Part shown: one piece after another, positions 54,429-63,792 of the stretch
Layout: each line of letters starts with the position of its first letter
Position numbering within the stretch: the first letter of the stretch is position 1
Source of the DNA: JAAXPZ01 sp965215705
Lineage (GTDB): Bacteria; Campylobacterota; Campylobacteria; Campylobacterales; Sulfurovaceae
DNA: 64,000 nucleotides
Assembly (NCBI GenBank): GCA_965215705.1
Contig: CBDCEE010000014.1
Coordinates: 1 to 64,000, forward strand
Reading direction: 5' to 3'
Notes under the pieces: model-generated
Database searches by the model: none
The model's input: the letters and a program-made list of their open reading frames with translations, nothing else
What the model was told of the DNA's origin: nothing
Made by a program: the position numbers and the translations under genes

Positions 54429-55939
54429 TAGCCATCCATGAGGCCGACACGCAGTGCCTCTTCATAGCTGGTGTTACCTTGTTCCATCATGTCTCCAAGC
54501 TTGTCTGAGATGGTACGCATGCCATTTTTCTTCATCGCATCTCTAATCTCATTGTCATTGAGCCCTTTAGCAATCATCTCCTGCACTTCATCATCGATGA
54601 TAAAGAGCTCACCCACGGCCTGTCTGCCTTTATACCCAGTAAAGTCGCACTCGGTACAGCCTACCGCCTGATAGAAGGTGGCATGCTCATCCAGTCTGCA
54701 TTCACTGATCGTATCTGGATCAAGCAGTGTAGGCACTTTACAGCTGCGACAGAGTTGACGTGCAAGTCTCTGTGCCAATACACCAAGCAATGTCGAAGAG
54801 AGCAGATACCCTTCTATCCCCATATCCATCAGTCTGGTCAGGGAGGAGGTAGCATCATTGGTATGCAGGGTAGAGAGCATCAGGTGTCCTGTCAAGGCAG
54901 CCTGTATCGCGATCTGTGCTGTCTCCTGGTCCCTGATCTCCCCTACCATGACCACATCCGGATCCTGTCTTAGGATCGATCTCAGCCCGGAAGAAAAGGT
55001 CAAACCAACTTTGTCATTGACCTGTATCTGACTGATATTGCCAGTGTTGTACTCTACCGGATCTTCTACGGTGATGATATTTTTGTCCGGTGAAGCGATA
55101 TGCTGGAGAAAAGAGTGCAGCGTCGTCGATTTACCCGACCCGGTAGGTCCCGTGACCAGGATCATCCCATGTGAATGGTTCAACAGTCTATAGAAGGCAT
55201 CCGTCAGCTCTCTCTGAAAGCCCAGATCCTCCAGTGAAGGGATACTCTCACTCTGCATCAAGATACGCATCACCACACGCTCTCCATAATAGGTAGGCAG
55301 CAGCGAAACCCGCACATCCAGCGTCTTCCCTGAGATCACCACCTGCGTCCTGCCGTCTTGAGGTACCCGCTTTTCGGAGATATCCAGGTTAGAGATGACT
55401 TTGATACGGTTGATCACTAGAGAGGTGATGTTCTTATCCAGATCGATATGTTTTTTCAGTGCACCGTCTATTCTGAAACGGACTTCACCTTTGTGCTCTT
55501 TGGATTCGATGTGGATGTCACTGGCACCTTTTTTGATCGCTTGGAAGAAGAGGGAGTTGACCAGTTTGATGATCGGGGCAGACTCCTCGCTGGAGAGGAG
55601 GTCTTGTGAGTTTTGGATAAACTCCAATAGATCAGATTCTGCTTCAAAAAGCTCATCCGAAGTCGCCTCCATCTGCTCAAAGTCACTCCCCGTCTGTATC
55701 TCGAGGAATTTATTTCTCAAACGATCGAAACTGCCCTCATCTACCAGATAGATAGGGTAGTCCAGATGGAGCATGGAGAGGTGGTTGAGTGCTTCAGTGA
55801 GCCTCTCTTTGTGCATGATAGCAGCCTGTTGATCATCTATCTTGGCAAAGAGCAGCGCATGCTTGATCGCAAGCCTATGGTCTATCTCTTCTAGCCAGAG
55901 TGGCTCGAGGTTGACATCTTCTAGGAAGGGAAATCTCAT
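54428..55939 (-). CDS. gspE: Type II secretion ATPase GspE
   Basis: The 503-residue ATPase has Walker A GPTGSGKSTTLH (about 264), the Asp box VEDPVEYN, Walker B VGEIRDQETA and a four-cysteine zinc site (CRSCK and CTEC). It powers pseudopilus assembly at the inner membrane together with GspF and GspL. Length is normal. Confidence 0.92.
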   Translation of the reverse strand: MRFPFLEDVNLEPLWLEEIDHRLAIKHALLFAKIDDQQAAIMHKERLTEALNHLSMLHLDYPIYLVDEGSFDRLRNKFLEIQTGSDFEQMEATSDELFEAESDLLEFIQNSQDLLSSEESAPIIKLVNSLFFQAIKKGASDIHIESKEHKGEVRFRIDGALKKHIDLDKNITSLVINRIKVISNLDISEKRVPQDGRTQVVISGKTLDVRVSLLPTYYGERVVMRILMQSESIPSLEDLGFQRELTDAFYRLLNHSHGMILVTGPTGSGKSTTLHSFLQHIASPDKNIITVEDPVEYNTGNISQIQVNDKVGLTFSSGLRSILRQDPDVVMVGEIRDQETAQIAIQAALTGHLMLSTLHTNDATSSLTRLMDMGIEGYLLSSTLLGVLAQRLARQLCRSCKVPTLLDPDTISECRLDEHATFYQAVGCTECDFTGYKGRQAVGELFIIDDEVQEMIAKGLNDNEIRDAMKKNGMRTISDKLGDMMEQGNTSYEEALRVGLMDG

Positions 55940-55948
55940 AGGCTTACC

Positions 55949-58360
55949 TTAGTTCCCACGCATAAAGCTATGGGGAGTATGCTTCTGTCTGAGGCTACGG
56001 CTTCTACGCTCACGAGGGGTGCCCTCTACATGTCTAAACTTTCGTTGTTCCCATCTTCTCTTTCGTTCCAGCTTTCGCTGCTCAAAGGCTTCTCGCTTGA
56101 GGCGTGCTGCTCTTTGTGCTCTGGTCTCTTTTCTGGCTTTTGCTTTTTTTACCTTTGCCTTTTGGGCTTTGGCTTTTTTTGCCTGAGGGGCTGCTTGCTT
56201 GACAGGTTTGGGTGCTTCTCTAACCGCCGGCACTGGCTTCGGCTCCTGAGGCGCTGCCACATAGGCAGGCTCTGCTGTATGCTTGGGCTGGGCTTTGGCT
56301 TTTTTTCTGCTACGCTTTTTGACAGGGGCTGCTACTGGTGCACGTCGCTTCTGAGGCACTGCTTGCGCTACAGGCGCCACAGTCTTGCGATGGCGTTTAA
56401 AACCCAGCATCCTCATAGCATCTTGCTCCTCCCCGTTCCTTCTGGTCTTAGGGGTGGGGTTGGGATGGTAGGTACCATCATAGTCTTCTGCTGTACTGTC
56501 GCCATTTTCGATACGCTTACGGATATAGCGATTATACTGTTTCTGTACGCCATTCAGCTTTGCCAAAAAGTTTTTGAGTTTCACCAGATCTGAACTTTTA
56601 CGCACAATATAAGGAGTCAGATAGATCACTACATTGATCTTACTATGGTTCTTTCCATTACTTCGGAAAAGTGATCCAATAATCGGCAGATCTCCTAAAA
56701 TCGGTACTTTGCTTGTCGTACCATACCCTGAACTCTTGATCAACCCTCCAAGGATAATCGTCTGTCCATTACTCACGATCGCATTGGTGTTGACCTTTCG
56801 CTTGGTCGTGGTCGGGCGGTCTGCAGAGACTGAGGAGCTCAGATCCACATCTTCGATATTGGCTTCGACAGAGAGTGTGACTTTGTTCCGGCTGGAGAGT
56901 CTAGGCTTGACTTTGAGGGTGATACCGATATCCTCTCTGGAGTAGTTGTTTCTGACGACATCATTTTTGTTGTCCCCTGAGGCAGAGCTGGTCAGGATCG
57001 AGCGAACCTGCCCCACATAGATCTCCGACTCTTTGTTGTTGGTACAGAGGACGGAGGGTTCACTGAGGATATGGGCGGCACCATTCTCTTTGAGAAGATC
57101 AATACGTGCTCCCAAAGACAAAAGTTTATTTCCTATAAAATTAAATGTATTTCCAGAACTAGAAGAGTTGTTGTCTGTTAAAAAACTTAAAAAGCTACTC
57201 GGAATCTCTAGTGCTGATGCACCCGTACTTCCTGAAATACTAAACAAACCCTTTCCACTAAAATTACCACCTGCAGTAAAACCATACTTGACTCCGATCT
57301 GCTCCGCTTTTCCCATATCGATCTCTACGATCTTTGCTACGATATAGACCTGTGGCTTCTCTACATCGATACTACGGATCACTTTTCGGATATTTTTGAT
57401 CTGGTCTCCGGTGGCGAGTACGATCAGTGCGTTACGCTCTGCATCGCCGACCACCATTGCTTTTTGCGCTGGCTTTCCACCCTTTTTGATGGCTTTGCTC
57501 GCCAGTCCATTCATCTGAGAAACCAGCTTGCTCAGGATCTTCTCCATATCTTCGACATTGGAGTTTTTGAGCTCGATGACATACATTTTTTGCTCGACAT
57601 CGTCTCCTTTTTGATCCAGCTGCTTGATATAGCGGATCATCTTGTTGACGTTCTCTTTTTTACCGACGAGGATGATGGCATTGGTGGCATCGTCCTTGAG
57701 GACATTGACCTTCTCGCTCGGGATAGTTTTGGGGAAGAGCTGACCTGCCATCTTGACGGCATTGGCATAGACTGCCTTCGCGCTGGCATGTCTGAGCTTG
57801 ATGACGGTAGAGCCCTTTTTGCCTGCACCCTCTACAGAATCAATGATCTTTTTGATCGATTGTAGGGTACGAGGGTAGGCAGTGATAGAGAGGACGTTGT
57901 TGTTTTTGAAAGAGACCACTTTGGCATTTTTGTGCAAGAGAGGCTTGATCTTGGCACGAATGAGTGCGGCATTGGAGGTTTTGAGTTTGAAGAGTACGGT
58001 TTTGAGCGTTTCACCTGAAATTTTGTCATCAACAGCCAGTCCCATACCTGCTGCTTCTGATGCCTTGACCACCTGTAGGAAGTCCCCCTGATCGACCAGG
58101 GTGAAGCCTTTGTTGGAGAGAATAGCATTTGCCAGAGGAATCAGTGAGCTCTTTTTGATCGGCTGGGTAGAGACGAAGTTGATCTTGCCCTTGAGCGGCC
58201 CATTGATGAGGATGTTTTTGTTGGTGATCTTACTGACCATCTCTACAAAATCTTTCACATCCAGATTTCTGAAGTTGACATTGACCGTCTCCTCATCTGC
58301 TGCAGCATACAGCATGGTGATCGTCATCATCACTGCCAATAATAGTTTATTTAACTTCAT
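55949..58360 (-). CDS. gspD: Type II secretion secretin GspD with basic tail
   Basis: The 803-residue protein has a signal peptide, N-domains (about 25-330) and the secretin barrel (to about 620) with VPILGDLPIIGSLF. Beyond this a tail of about 180 residues, very rich in K/R/A (QKAKVKKAKARKETRAQR...), is unusual for GspD. It forms the outer-membrane pore. Its start overlaps gspC by 14 bases. No pilotin gene is recognised. Confidence 0.9.
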   Translation of the reverse strand: MKLNKLLLAVMMTITMLYAAADEETVNVNFRNLDVKDFVEMVSKITNKNILINGPLKGKINFVSTQPIKKSSLIPLANAILSNKGFTLVDQGDFLQVVKASEAAGMGLAVDDKISGETLKTVLFKLKTSNAALIRAKIKPLLHKNAKVVSFKNNNVLSITAYPRTLQSIKKIIDSVEGAGKKGSTVIKLRHASAKAVYANAVKMAGQLFPKTIPSEKVNVLKDDATNAIILVGKKENVNKMIRYIKQLDQKGDDVEQKMYVIELKNSNVEDMEKILSKLVSQMNGLASKAIKKGGKPAQKAMVVGDAERNALIVLATGDQIKNIRKVIRSIDVEKPQVYIVAKIVEIDMGKAEQIGVKYGFTAGGNFSGKGLFSISGSTGASALEIPSSFLSFLTDNNSSSSGNTFNFIGNKLLSLGARIDLLKENGAAHILSEPSVLCTNNKESEIYVGQVRSILTSSASGDNKNDVVRNNYSREDIGITLKVKPRLSSRNKVTLSVEANIEDVDLSSSVSADRPTTTKRKVNTNAIVSNGQTIILGGLIKSSGYGTTSKVPILGDLPIIGSLFRSNGKNHSKINVVIYLTPYIVRKSSDLVKLKNFLAKLNGVQKQYNRYIRKRIENGDSTAEDYDGTYHPNPTPKTRRNGEEQDAMRMLGFKRHRKTVAPVAQAVPQKRRAPVAAPVKKRSRKKAKAQPKHTAEPAYVAAPQEPKPVPAVREAPKPVKQAAPQAKKAKAQKAKVKKAKARKETRAQRAARLKREAFEQRKLERKRRWEQRKFRHVEGTPRERRSRSLRQKHTPHSFMRGN

Positions 58361-59189
58361 ATTCTAATTCCTTCTCTTCATTTTTTCTCACTACGGTGAT
58401 CGACAGTCCCTCTATCGAATCAACAGATTTGAGTATACCCATCGGACCGTTGAAATCGACGATCTCCTCACCGTTGATCGCCTTGATCACATCCCCACGT
58501 TCTAGTCCTAGCTGGCTAAAGGGGCTTCCTTTACGGATAAACCTGACTTTATATCCCAGCATTTGATTGTTTCTCTTGACGGGTCTGAGTCCGATATCAC
58601 GCATCGCTTTGTCCATATCGGAGACATAGGTTTTGAGCATACTGCGGGGGATACTTTTGATCCCGTCTTTGCTGGAGATCTTCCCCGCTGTTTGCCTCGG
58701 AGGCACATCTTCTCCTGCACTGCTCTGGGCAGCAGTGACAGAAGCACTGCCTTTCTGCTTGGCTTCAAAAAGTTTCAAAGTATAGGTCTTACTGTTCTTT
58801 TCAAAATAGGCTTCTCTTGCAGAAGCACGCTTGAGTACAAAACCGTCTATCGCATCTCCTTTGGAGAGGATATGGCTTTTGCCTTTTTTGAGCAGTGTCA
58901 CGATACAGTTGTTTTTGCCACTATAGATACCGACCAGTTTGATATCCTTGATAGAAGGTGCTTTTTTGACCGGCTTGGTCACCTGTGTCTGTACTTTGGG
59001 CAATGCCACATCTGAAGCAAATCGATAGCGATAATGTAGGACTTTTTTGACCTTCCCTGCCTCGGAAGAGATCCCTTTTTCTGGAAGATACAGAGACTCT
59101 GCTACCACCCAAAGCAGCTTGACAAGTAACAGCACTGCCAATACTGTGATCAAGAGGGAGAGATTTTTGGTATTAGAATTTCGACTCAT
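58347..59189 (-). CDS. gspC: Type II secretion GspC-like protein (PDZ)
   Basis: The 280-residue protein has one N-terminal transmembrane helix, an HR-like region (IKLVGIYSGKNNCIVTLLKK, about 79) and a C-terminal PDZ domain (IRKGSPFSQLGLERGDVIKA). GspC links the inner-membrane platform to the secretin. Order and overlaps with gspN and gspD support this. Confidence 0.85.
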   Translation of the reverse strand: MSRNSNTKNLSLLITVLAVLLLVKLLWVVAESLYLPEKGISSEAGKVKKVLHYRYRFASDVALPKVQTQVTKPVKKAPSIKDIKLVGIYSGKNNCIVTLLKKGKSHILSKGDAIDGFVLKRASAREAYFEKNSKTYTLKLFEAKQKGSASVTAAQSSAGEDVPPRQTAGKISSKDGIKSIPRSMLKTYVSDMDKAMRDIGLRPVKRNNQMLGYKVRFIRKGSPFSQLGLERGDVIKAINGEEIVDFNGPMGILKSVDSIEGLSITVVRKNEEKELEYEVK

Positions 59190-59682
59190 AATACCATCCT
59201 TTCTTACTCTTTTTCAAGTATTTTGATACAGCCTTGTTGCTTCCGCCTTTGGACACATCCAGGTGCACTGTTCTGGCACCTAGACTAACCTGCCCCTGCA
59301 GTGTACCCAGACTACTCTCTCCTACGATAGCAATCTTCATAGGGGAGAGTACGCTATGGGTCGCAGTAAGCTCCTTGATGGAGAGTTCTGTAGGCAAGCC
59401 TTCTGCGATCACAAGCCCCTCAAAGTCCGCTTTGCTATAGAAGAGCACACTCCAGAGTGTGATGCTTTTGGCAGTTGCCAGTGAGGCACCACTGAAAGAG
59501 AGTACCGGATGTTCTACTGTGAGACTCAACATCCCCTCCTGCAATACTTCTCCGGAGATCATGATGTTCTGCTCATGCAGCTTCTTCTCCAAGAGATAGT
59601 AAAGCTCTTTTTTGGGCATGAAGAACATCACCGCCAACGGCAACAGTATGAGTACGATCACGATCTGTTTTACCACTTGCAT
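59173..59682 (-). CDS. Type II secretion GspN-like protein
   Basis: The 169-residue protein has an N-terminal helix (IVIVLILLPLAVMFF) and a beta-rich body, as in GspN. Position between gspM- and gspC-like genes with overlaps supports the assignment; sequence similarity cannot be confirmed by eye. Confidence 0.6.
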   Translation of the reverse strand: MQVVKQIVIVLILLPLAVMFFMPKKELYYLLEKKLHEQNIMISGEVLQEGMLSLTVEHPVLSFSGASLATAKSITLWSVLFYSKADFEGLVIAEGLPTELSIKELTATHSVLSPMKIAIVGESSLGTLQGQVSLGARTVHLDVSKGGSNKAVSKYLKKSKKGWYYESKF

Positions 59683-60077
59683 CGTAACTCCAATCTATAG
59701 TTCTCACCACTTCTGTCTATCGACATCTCCACGATCTGGATAGGGATGCTGGCAAGCTGTTTCCCTACGATCGCATTGAGTTGACTGCCATTTAGGTTTT
59801 CTAGAAGGATATGGGCTTTTTTCTTCTCTACCTCAAAGGTTTTGATCTTTGTGTTGCCCAATGTACTTTTGATGCTGGCAAGTTTTTGCGGGATCTTCTT
59901 GTTTTTTACCCAGAGCTTTTTCATCGTAGCGATATCTTCCATCTGAGAGATCAGCTGTGCTGCTTCTGTGCCTTGTGATTCCAATGCTTTGTAACGGTAG
60001 CTCTTGAACAGCACTGCCCCAATAAGCAATAGCAGTGCCAGTAGGATCATCGCTTCATTTTGGTATCTTCGCAACAT
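59670..60077 (-). CDS. Type II secretion GspM-like protein
   Basis: The 135-residue protein has one N-terminal helix (MILLALLLLIGAVLF), a coiled segment and a small ferredoxin-like domain (VGKQLASIPIQIVEMSIDRS), the GspM/PilO layout. It overlaps its neighbours by 1-13 bases. Confidence 0.65.
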   Translation of the reverse strand: MLRRYQNEAMILLALLLLIGAVLFKSYRYKALESQGTEAAQLISQMEDIATMKKLWVKNKKIPQKLASIKSTLGNTKIKTFEVEKKKAHILLENLNGSQLNAIVGKQLASIPIQIVEMSIDRSGENYRLELRCKW

Positions 60078-61000
60078 CAGAGTGCCCCTTTGAGCTTGAA
60101 GCTGGTGTTGCTATCCAGCACGATCAGTTTTTTGCTTCGTGCATATTTTTTCAGCTCTGCGATATTTTTCTTCTCTGTCGCGATCGTTACGTCATAGCCT
60201 TTGGTATCGATCTTCAGCGTGTCAATCTTGGACTCTTTGCTGGTCAGCCTGCTGATACTCTTGAGATGGTCCCTGATCTTTCTCTGCAGACTGTCCACTT
60301 CATGATTGCTCTGGTAGAGACTACGTAATACCATGCCGGACTTGCCTTCCAGCTGCGGATATTTACTCTTGGCTGCCTCTACTTTTTCCTCTACCGAAGT
60401 AATCGCTTTCTGGTAGCGTATGCCTTCTACCAGATACCCTATCGCAAACAATAGCAGAAGAACAGAGACGATGATCGCCTGCTTCTGAGTGACTAGCGCA
60501 CTTCTACTCTGAGAAGGGGAAACCCCTTTGTCCGGTCTGAATTCACTGGTCAGTATCCCACACTCTTCTAGCCCAATGATACTTTTGGGGAGCATCACGA
60601 CTGTATCATCTACAGTCACCAAGGCATTTTTATCATCTACAGAGACGGGATGTTTGAAATGCTCTTTGGACTGCTGTGCAAAATAGATCTTGTTGATCAG
60701 GTTTTTTGACAGGCCTTTCTCTTCCAGAAAGGATTCGATCTTTGCCATATCATAGGCGATCAGTGCCCAGCCGTCATCCTCTTTGATCGCGGCATAGCCA
60801 TACTCACCACTCCCTGTAAGCTCATCCAGGATAGAGGGCGCCAGCTTGGCAGCCTGATACTGATAATTGACGGGGAGAGACTCTTTTTTGAATATGTAGA
60901 ATTGTGGCGTGAGCATCAAGTCATAGCGTTTTTCACGTGCAATAGGGGGCATGTCCCTATGTACCAGCAAAAGTTCTTCATTGGTTGCTAAAAAACTCAA
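60077..61000 (-). CDS. Type II secretion GspL-like protein
   Basis: The 307-residue protein has a cytoplasmic N-terminal part (1-165), one transmembrane helix (about 177-195, AIIVSVLLLLFAIGYLVEGI) and a periplasmic coiled region ending in a ferredoxin-like fold. This fits GspL, which recruits GspE. Position between gspK and gspM agrees. Confidence 0.65.
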   Translation of the reverse strand: MSFLATNEELLLVHRDMPPIAREKRYDLMLTPQFYIFKKESLPVNYQYQAAKLAPSILDELTGSGEYGYAAIKEDDGWALIAYDMAKIESFLEEKGLSKNLINKIYFAQQSKEHFKHPVSVDDKNALVTVDDTVVMLPKSIIGLEECGILTSEFRPDKGVSPSQSRSALVTQKQAIIVSVLLLLFAIGYLVEGIRYQKAITSVEEKVEAAKSKYPQLEGKSGMVLRSLYQSNHEVDSLQRKIRDHLKSISRLTSKESKIDTLKIDTKGYDVTIATEKKNIAELKKYARSKKLIVLDSNTSFKLKGAL

Positions 61001-61871
61001 AACCCTCTATCCTTCTGTCTACATAATTAAACTGGAAGCTGTAGCTTCCTTTTCTAAATCTATACGATGCCTTGCACTGTGCAATAGGCAATGCCTTCTT
61101 TGGTTTTGAAAAAAGCCACTTGTATGTTGCTTTCGTCTCGCCGATCTCTGTCAAAAAATGATCCAATGCGCCCATCTCAAAATCTTCCTGAACCACATCA
61201 TACAAAAATGCCAAAAGCTCCGGAGAGATGAAGTCCCCGTCTATCTTCTGCTCACTGATACCAAAGCTAAAATACTTCTGCCATGGTATGCGATAGATAC
61301 GTGTATCATCTGCTTCATACCGGTAATCATCCAATATCTCTTGAAACTTTTTGAAAGAGATTATACCCTTTTTTTTGTTTATCCTGCTTGACTCTCCGAA
61401 GACCATACTGTTGGTCTGTTTTAATTCTGCCAAGATCTTTTCTCTCAGCAGTGCAGCATCTCTGAGGTTGACCTGGTCAGTCAGCATCTCAAAAAGGGAT
61501 TGTGCCAGAGAGAATGCCTTCTGTTTTTTTCCGACACCTTCTAACCCAAGCCAAGTGATATTGACACGATTGGCCAGTGGGTTACAGGAGATCGTCATGG
61601 CAAACTCCCCACTCTGTGCACTGAGCCCCAGTGGTGTTTCAAAGAGGGTTTTCATCGTGCTTTTGGAAGGTTTTTTTCCCAAGATCTGACGTAGCATTTG
61701 TCCCATATCTGCACTGAGAAGGTTTGCCTGTATCATCGATGCTTTGACCTCTGCTTTTCCTCTGGCTACATCAAGATACTTAAACATAACTCCCATAAGT
61801 GCGATCATCGTTGCGATCACTGAAAGTGTAATGAGAAGTGTAATCGCAGGTCGCATTTTATTCCTCTTCAA
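60978..61871 (-). CDS. Type II secretion GspK-like minor pseudopilin
   Basis: The 297-residue protein starts with a basic stretch and a hydrophobic segment (RPAITLLITLSVIATMIALM) lacking the usual E at +5, as in GspK. It is the largest minor pseudopilin and probably caps the pseudopilus. First gene of the minus-strand operon. Confidence 0.65.
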   Translation of the reverse strand: MKRNKMRPAITLLITLSVIATMIALMGVMFKYLDVARGKAEVKASMIQANLLSADMGQMLRQILGKKPSKSTMKTLFETPLGLSAQSGEFAMTISCNPLANRVNITWLGLEGVGKKQKAFSLAQSLFEMLTDQVNLRDAALLREKILAELKQTNSMVFGESSRINKKKGIISFKKFQEILDDYRYEADDTRIYRIPWQKYFSFGISEQKIDGDFISPELLAFLYDVVQEDFEMGALDHFLTEIGETKATYKWLFSKPKKALPIAQCKASYRFRKGSYSFQFNYVDRRIEGFEFFSNQ

Positions 61872-61893
61872 AGCCCGATTTAACTAAAGTGGC

Positions 61894-61903
61894 TATAATT
61901 ATA
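61894..61903. promoter_or_regulatory. Overlapping divergent -10 boxes of the secretion cluster
   Basis: TATAAT on the plus strand (61894-61899) and TATAAT on the minus strand (61898-61903) overlap in the 66-base gap between gspK and gspG. RNA polymerase could serve only one direction at a time. Confidence 0.5.
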
Positions 61904-61937
61904 TTTAAATTTTATTAATCAAGGGATTATTGTACTT

Positions 61938-62357
61938 ATGAGAAAAGCATTCAGTTTGATAGAACTTCTGATCGTGATCGCTATTTTGGGACTCCTCGTG
62001 GGGCTTATCGGGCCTGCACTGATCGATCAATTCGGCAAAGCCAAAAAAGACCTTACCTGTACCCAGATGAGTGGTATCAGTCAAACCCTGGATATGTTTA
62101 AGCTGGACAACGGTATCTATCCTACGACAGATGAGGGGCTGGAAGCACTGATCAGCAATCCGGATACTGACAAGTACCCCAACTACTCCTCTACCCCTTA
62201 TTTTCAAAAGGGAAAGATGCCTAAAGATTCATGGAAAAGAAAATTTGAGTATATCAGTACAGGCAGTGATTTTGATATCATCAGTCTCGGTGCTGACGGC
62301 AAAGAGGGCGGGGATGGCGAATCGGAAGATATCTACCTCAGCAAATGCCAAAAGTAG
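61938..62357 (+). CDS. gspG: Type II secretion major pseudopilin GspG
   Basis: The 139-residue prepilin has RKAFSLIELLIVIAILGLLV (cleavage before F, E at +5) and the GspG body with LDNGIYPTTDEGLEAL and DIISLGADGKEGG, the calcium-site region. It is the main pseudopilus subunit. Confidence 0.92.
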   Translation: MRKAFSLIELLIVIAILGLLVGLIGPALIDQFGKAKKDLTCTQMSGISQTLDMFKLDNGIYPTTDEGLEALISNPDTDKYPNYSSTPYFQKGKMPKDSWKRKFEYISTGSDFDIISLGADGKEGGDGESEDIYLSKCQK

Positions 62358-62864
62358 ATGAGAAAAGGCTTCTCCCTCATCGAGCTTTTGATCGTGATCG
62401 CGATCATATCGCTCTTTGGGTTTCTGATCTTTGACTTTCTGAAAAGGGCAGAGGTCAAACAAGACCCTTATAGCATCAAAAACCTCAAAAAAACATTTCA
62501 AAGCCTTGGCAATGCAGAGCTGATATGCATCGACAAATGTACGCAGTGTTTTATGCGTTCTCCTGGCGATGACGGGATGCAAGAGGTCTCCAGTGAGCTC
62601 AAAGAGATACAGGCCTATATCGTAGACGGCAGTGATACTCCTCAAAAAGTAGAATTCGGTCGACTAGACGACCATCGTATCTGCCTGCGATACAGGCACT
62701 ATAGCAACGGGAGTACCACACAGATCATATTGGAATCAGAAGAGAAGTTTTTCTATTTTCCCAGCTATTTTGGAGAGGTCTCTGTACATGAGTCTGCCGA
62801 AGATGCTGCCCAGGCTTGGGTAGGAGACACCAAAATGCTGACCAGCAAAGGAAACTACTACTGA
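62358..62864 (+). CDS. Type II secretion pseudopilin (GspH-like)
   Basis: The 168-residue prepilin (RKGFSLIELLIVIAIISLFG) starts directly after the gspG stop. The body has two cysteine pairs (CIDKCTQC). Size and order suggest GspH. Confidence 0.7.
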   Translation: MRKGFSLIELLIVIAIISLFGFLIFDFLKRAEVKQDPYSIKNLKKTFQSLGNAELICIDKCTQCFMRSPGDDGMQEVSSELKEIQAYIVDGSDTPQKVEFGRLDDHRICLRYRHYSNGSTTQIILESEEKFFYFPSYFGEVSVHESAEDAAQAWVGDTKMLTSKGNYY

Positions 62865-63244
62865 TGAGAAAAGCCTTTACCCTCATGGAGATCATGGTTT
62901 CTGTCGTACTGATCGCCATCGTTGTACTCGGGATCATTAAGCTCCAAAAAGAGAATATCTTTATGGCAAAATATATCGCAGGACGCGTGCAGTCAGAGCT
63001 GGGCAATACCCTTTTTCTAGGGAAAGAAGCTGTACGATACAACAAAGATGAGAAAGATGCCTATACCCTCATAAGTCACATGAGGATCCGCAATGACAAG
63101 AGCAAAGAGATCCTCAAAAAGATCAAACGCAAGATCTATGTCTCAGATCCTCTCCCTATCGGTGAACTTCCCATCCCCATAGAGGTCAGGGCGATCATGC
63201 TCAAACATGAATACTCAGCACGCTTCTATCGGGTCAAGCGATAG
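62864..63244 (+). CDS. Type II secretion pseudopilin (GspI-like)
   Basis: ATG 62864 overlaps the previous TGA (TGATG), giving 126 residues; the longer frame adds an unsupported N-terminus. The prepilin motif is RKAFTLMEIMVSVVLIAIVV. Size suggests GspI. Its end overlaps the convergent exosortase gene by 19 bases. Confidence 0.7.
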   Translation: MRKAFTLMEIMVSVVLIAIVVLGIIKLQKENIFMAKYIAGRVQSELGNTLFLGKEAVRYNKDEKDAYTLISHMRIRNDKSKEILKKIKRKIYVSDPLPIGELPIPIEVRAIMLKHEYSARFYRVKR

Positions 63245-63705
63245 GCTCTCGTTCCCCTGAGGAAAAGATAAAAAAGTAGCAACCCCGTGATCATCAACAG
63301 TATGTTTCCGAACAGGTCATGGTAGAGAGGAAAATCCGGCTGCTCTTTGACAAAGTGTGCGACCATCAAAAGCCGTATGATATTGATCGTCGTGAGCACT
63401 AGATACCCTATGACTGCCCACCATAGTTTATGTACCCAGTCGATAGGATAGGCAAGGATCGCCGCCAAAAGCACCAGTATCGGGATGGTACCGTTGCACG
63501 CTTTGGTTACAATCACTTTGTAATGTGGATTGATCCAGATATCGATCCCCTGAAGCTGCCCCTCTTCAAGCCCCATCTCCAGAAAATAGAGTGTCAGTTT
63601 TGTCTGGTAATGGTTGACAAACTCCGCCACAGGTGAAAGATCCCAATACAAGAGAGCAAACAGTAACGGCAATAATGCCAGATAGACATACGCAAACTTT
63701 TTCAT
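63226..63705 (-). CDS. Exosortase/archaeosortase-family membrane protease
   Basis: The 159-residue membrane protein has the family triad: Cys in TKACNGTIPI (about 80), Arg in INIIRLLMVAH (about 114) and His in LYHDLFGN (about 132). These enzymes process proteins with C-terminal sorting signals (PEP-CTERM-like). It lies between two parts of the type II secretion cluster. No CTERM substrate is seen in this window. Confidence 0.8.
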   Translation of the reverse strand: MKKFAYVYLALLPLLFALLYWDLSPVAEFVNHYQTKLTLYFLEMGLEEGQLQGIDIWINPHYKVIVTKACNGTIPILVLLAAILAYPIDWVHKLWWAVIGYLVLTTINIIRLLMVAHFVKEQPDFPLYHDLFGNILLMITGLLLFYLFLRGTRAYRLTR

Positions 63706-63748
63706 GGCTGTATAGTAGCATAATTTTATAACTCTAACAAAAAATGGA

Positions 63749-63754
63749 TATAAT
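63749..63754 (+). promoter_or_regulatory. -10 box upstream of gspF
   Basis: TATAAT lies 38 bases before the gspF ATG, suggesting a separate promoter. Confidence 0.5.
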
Positions 63755-63792
63755 ACTAAAAATTACAATTTTCTAAGGGATACCTATCATCT

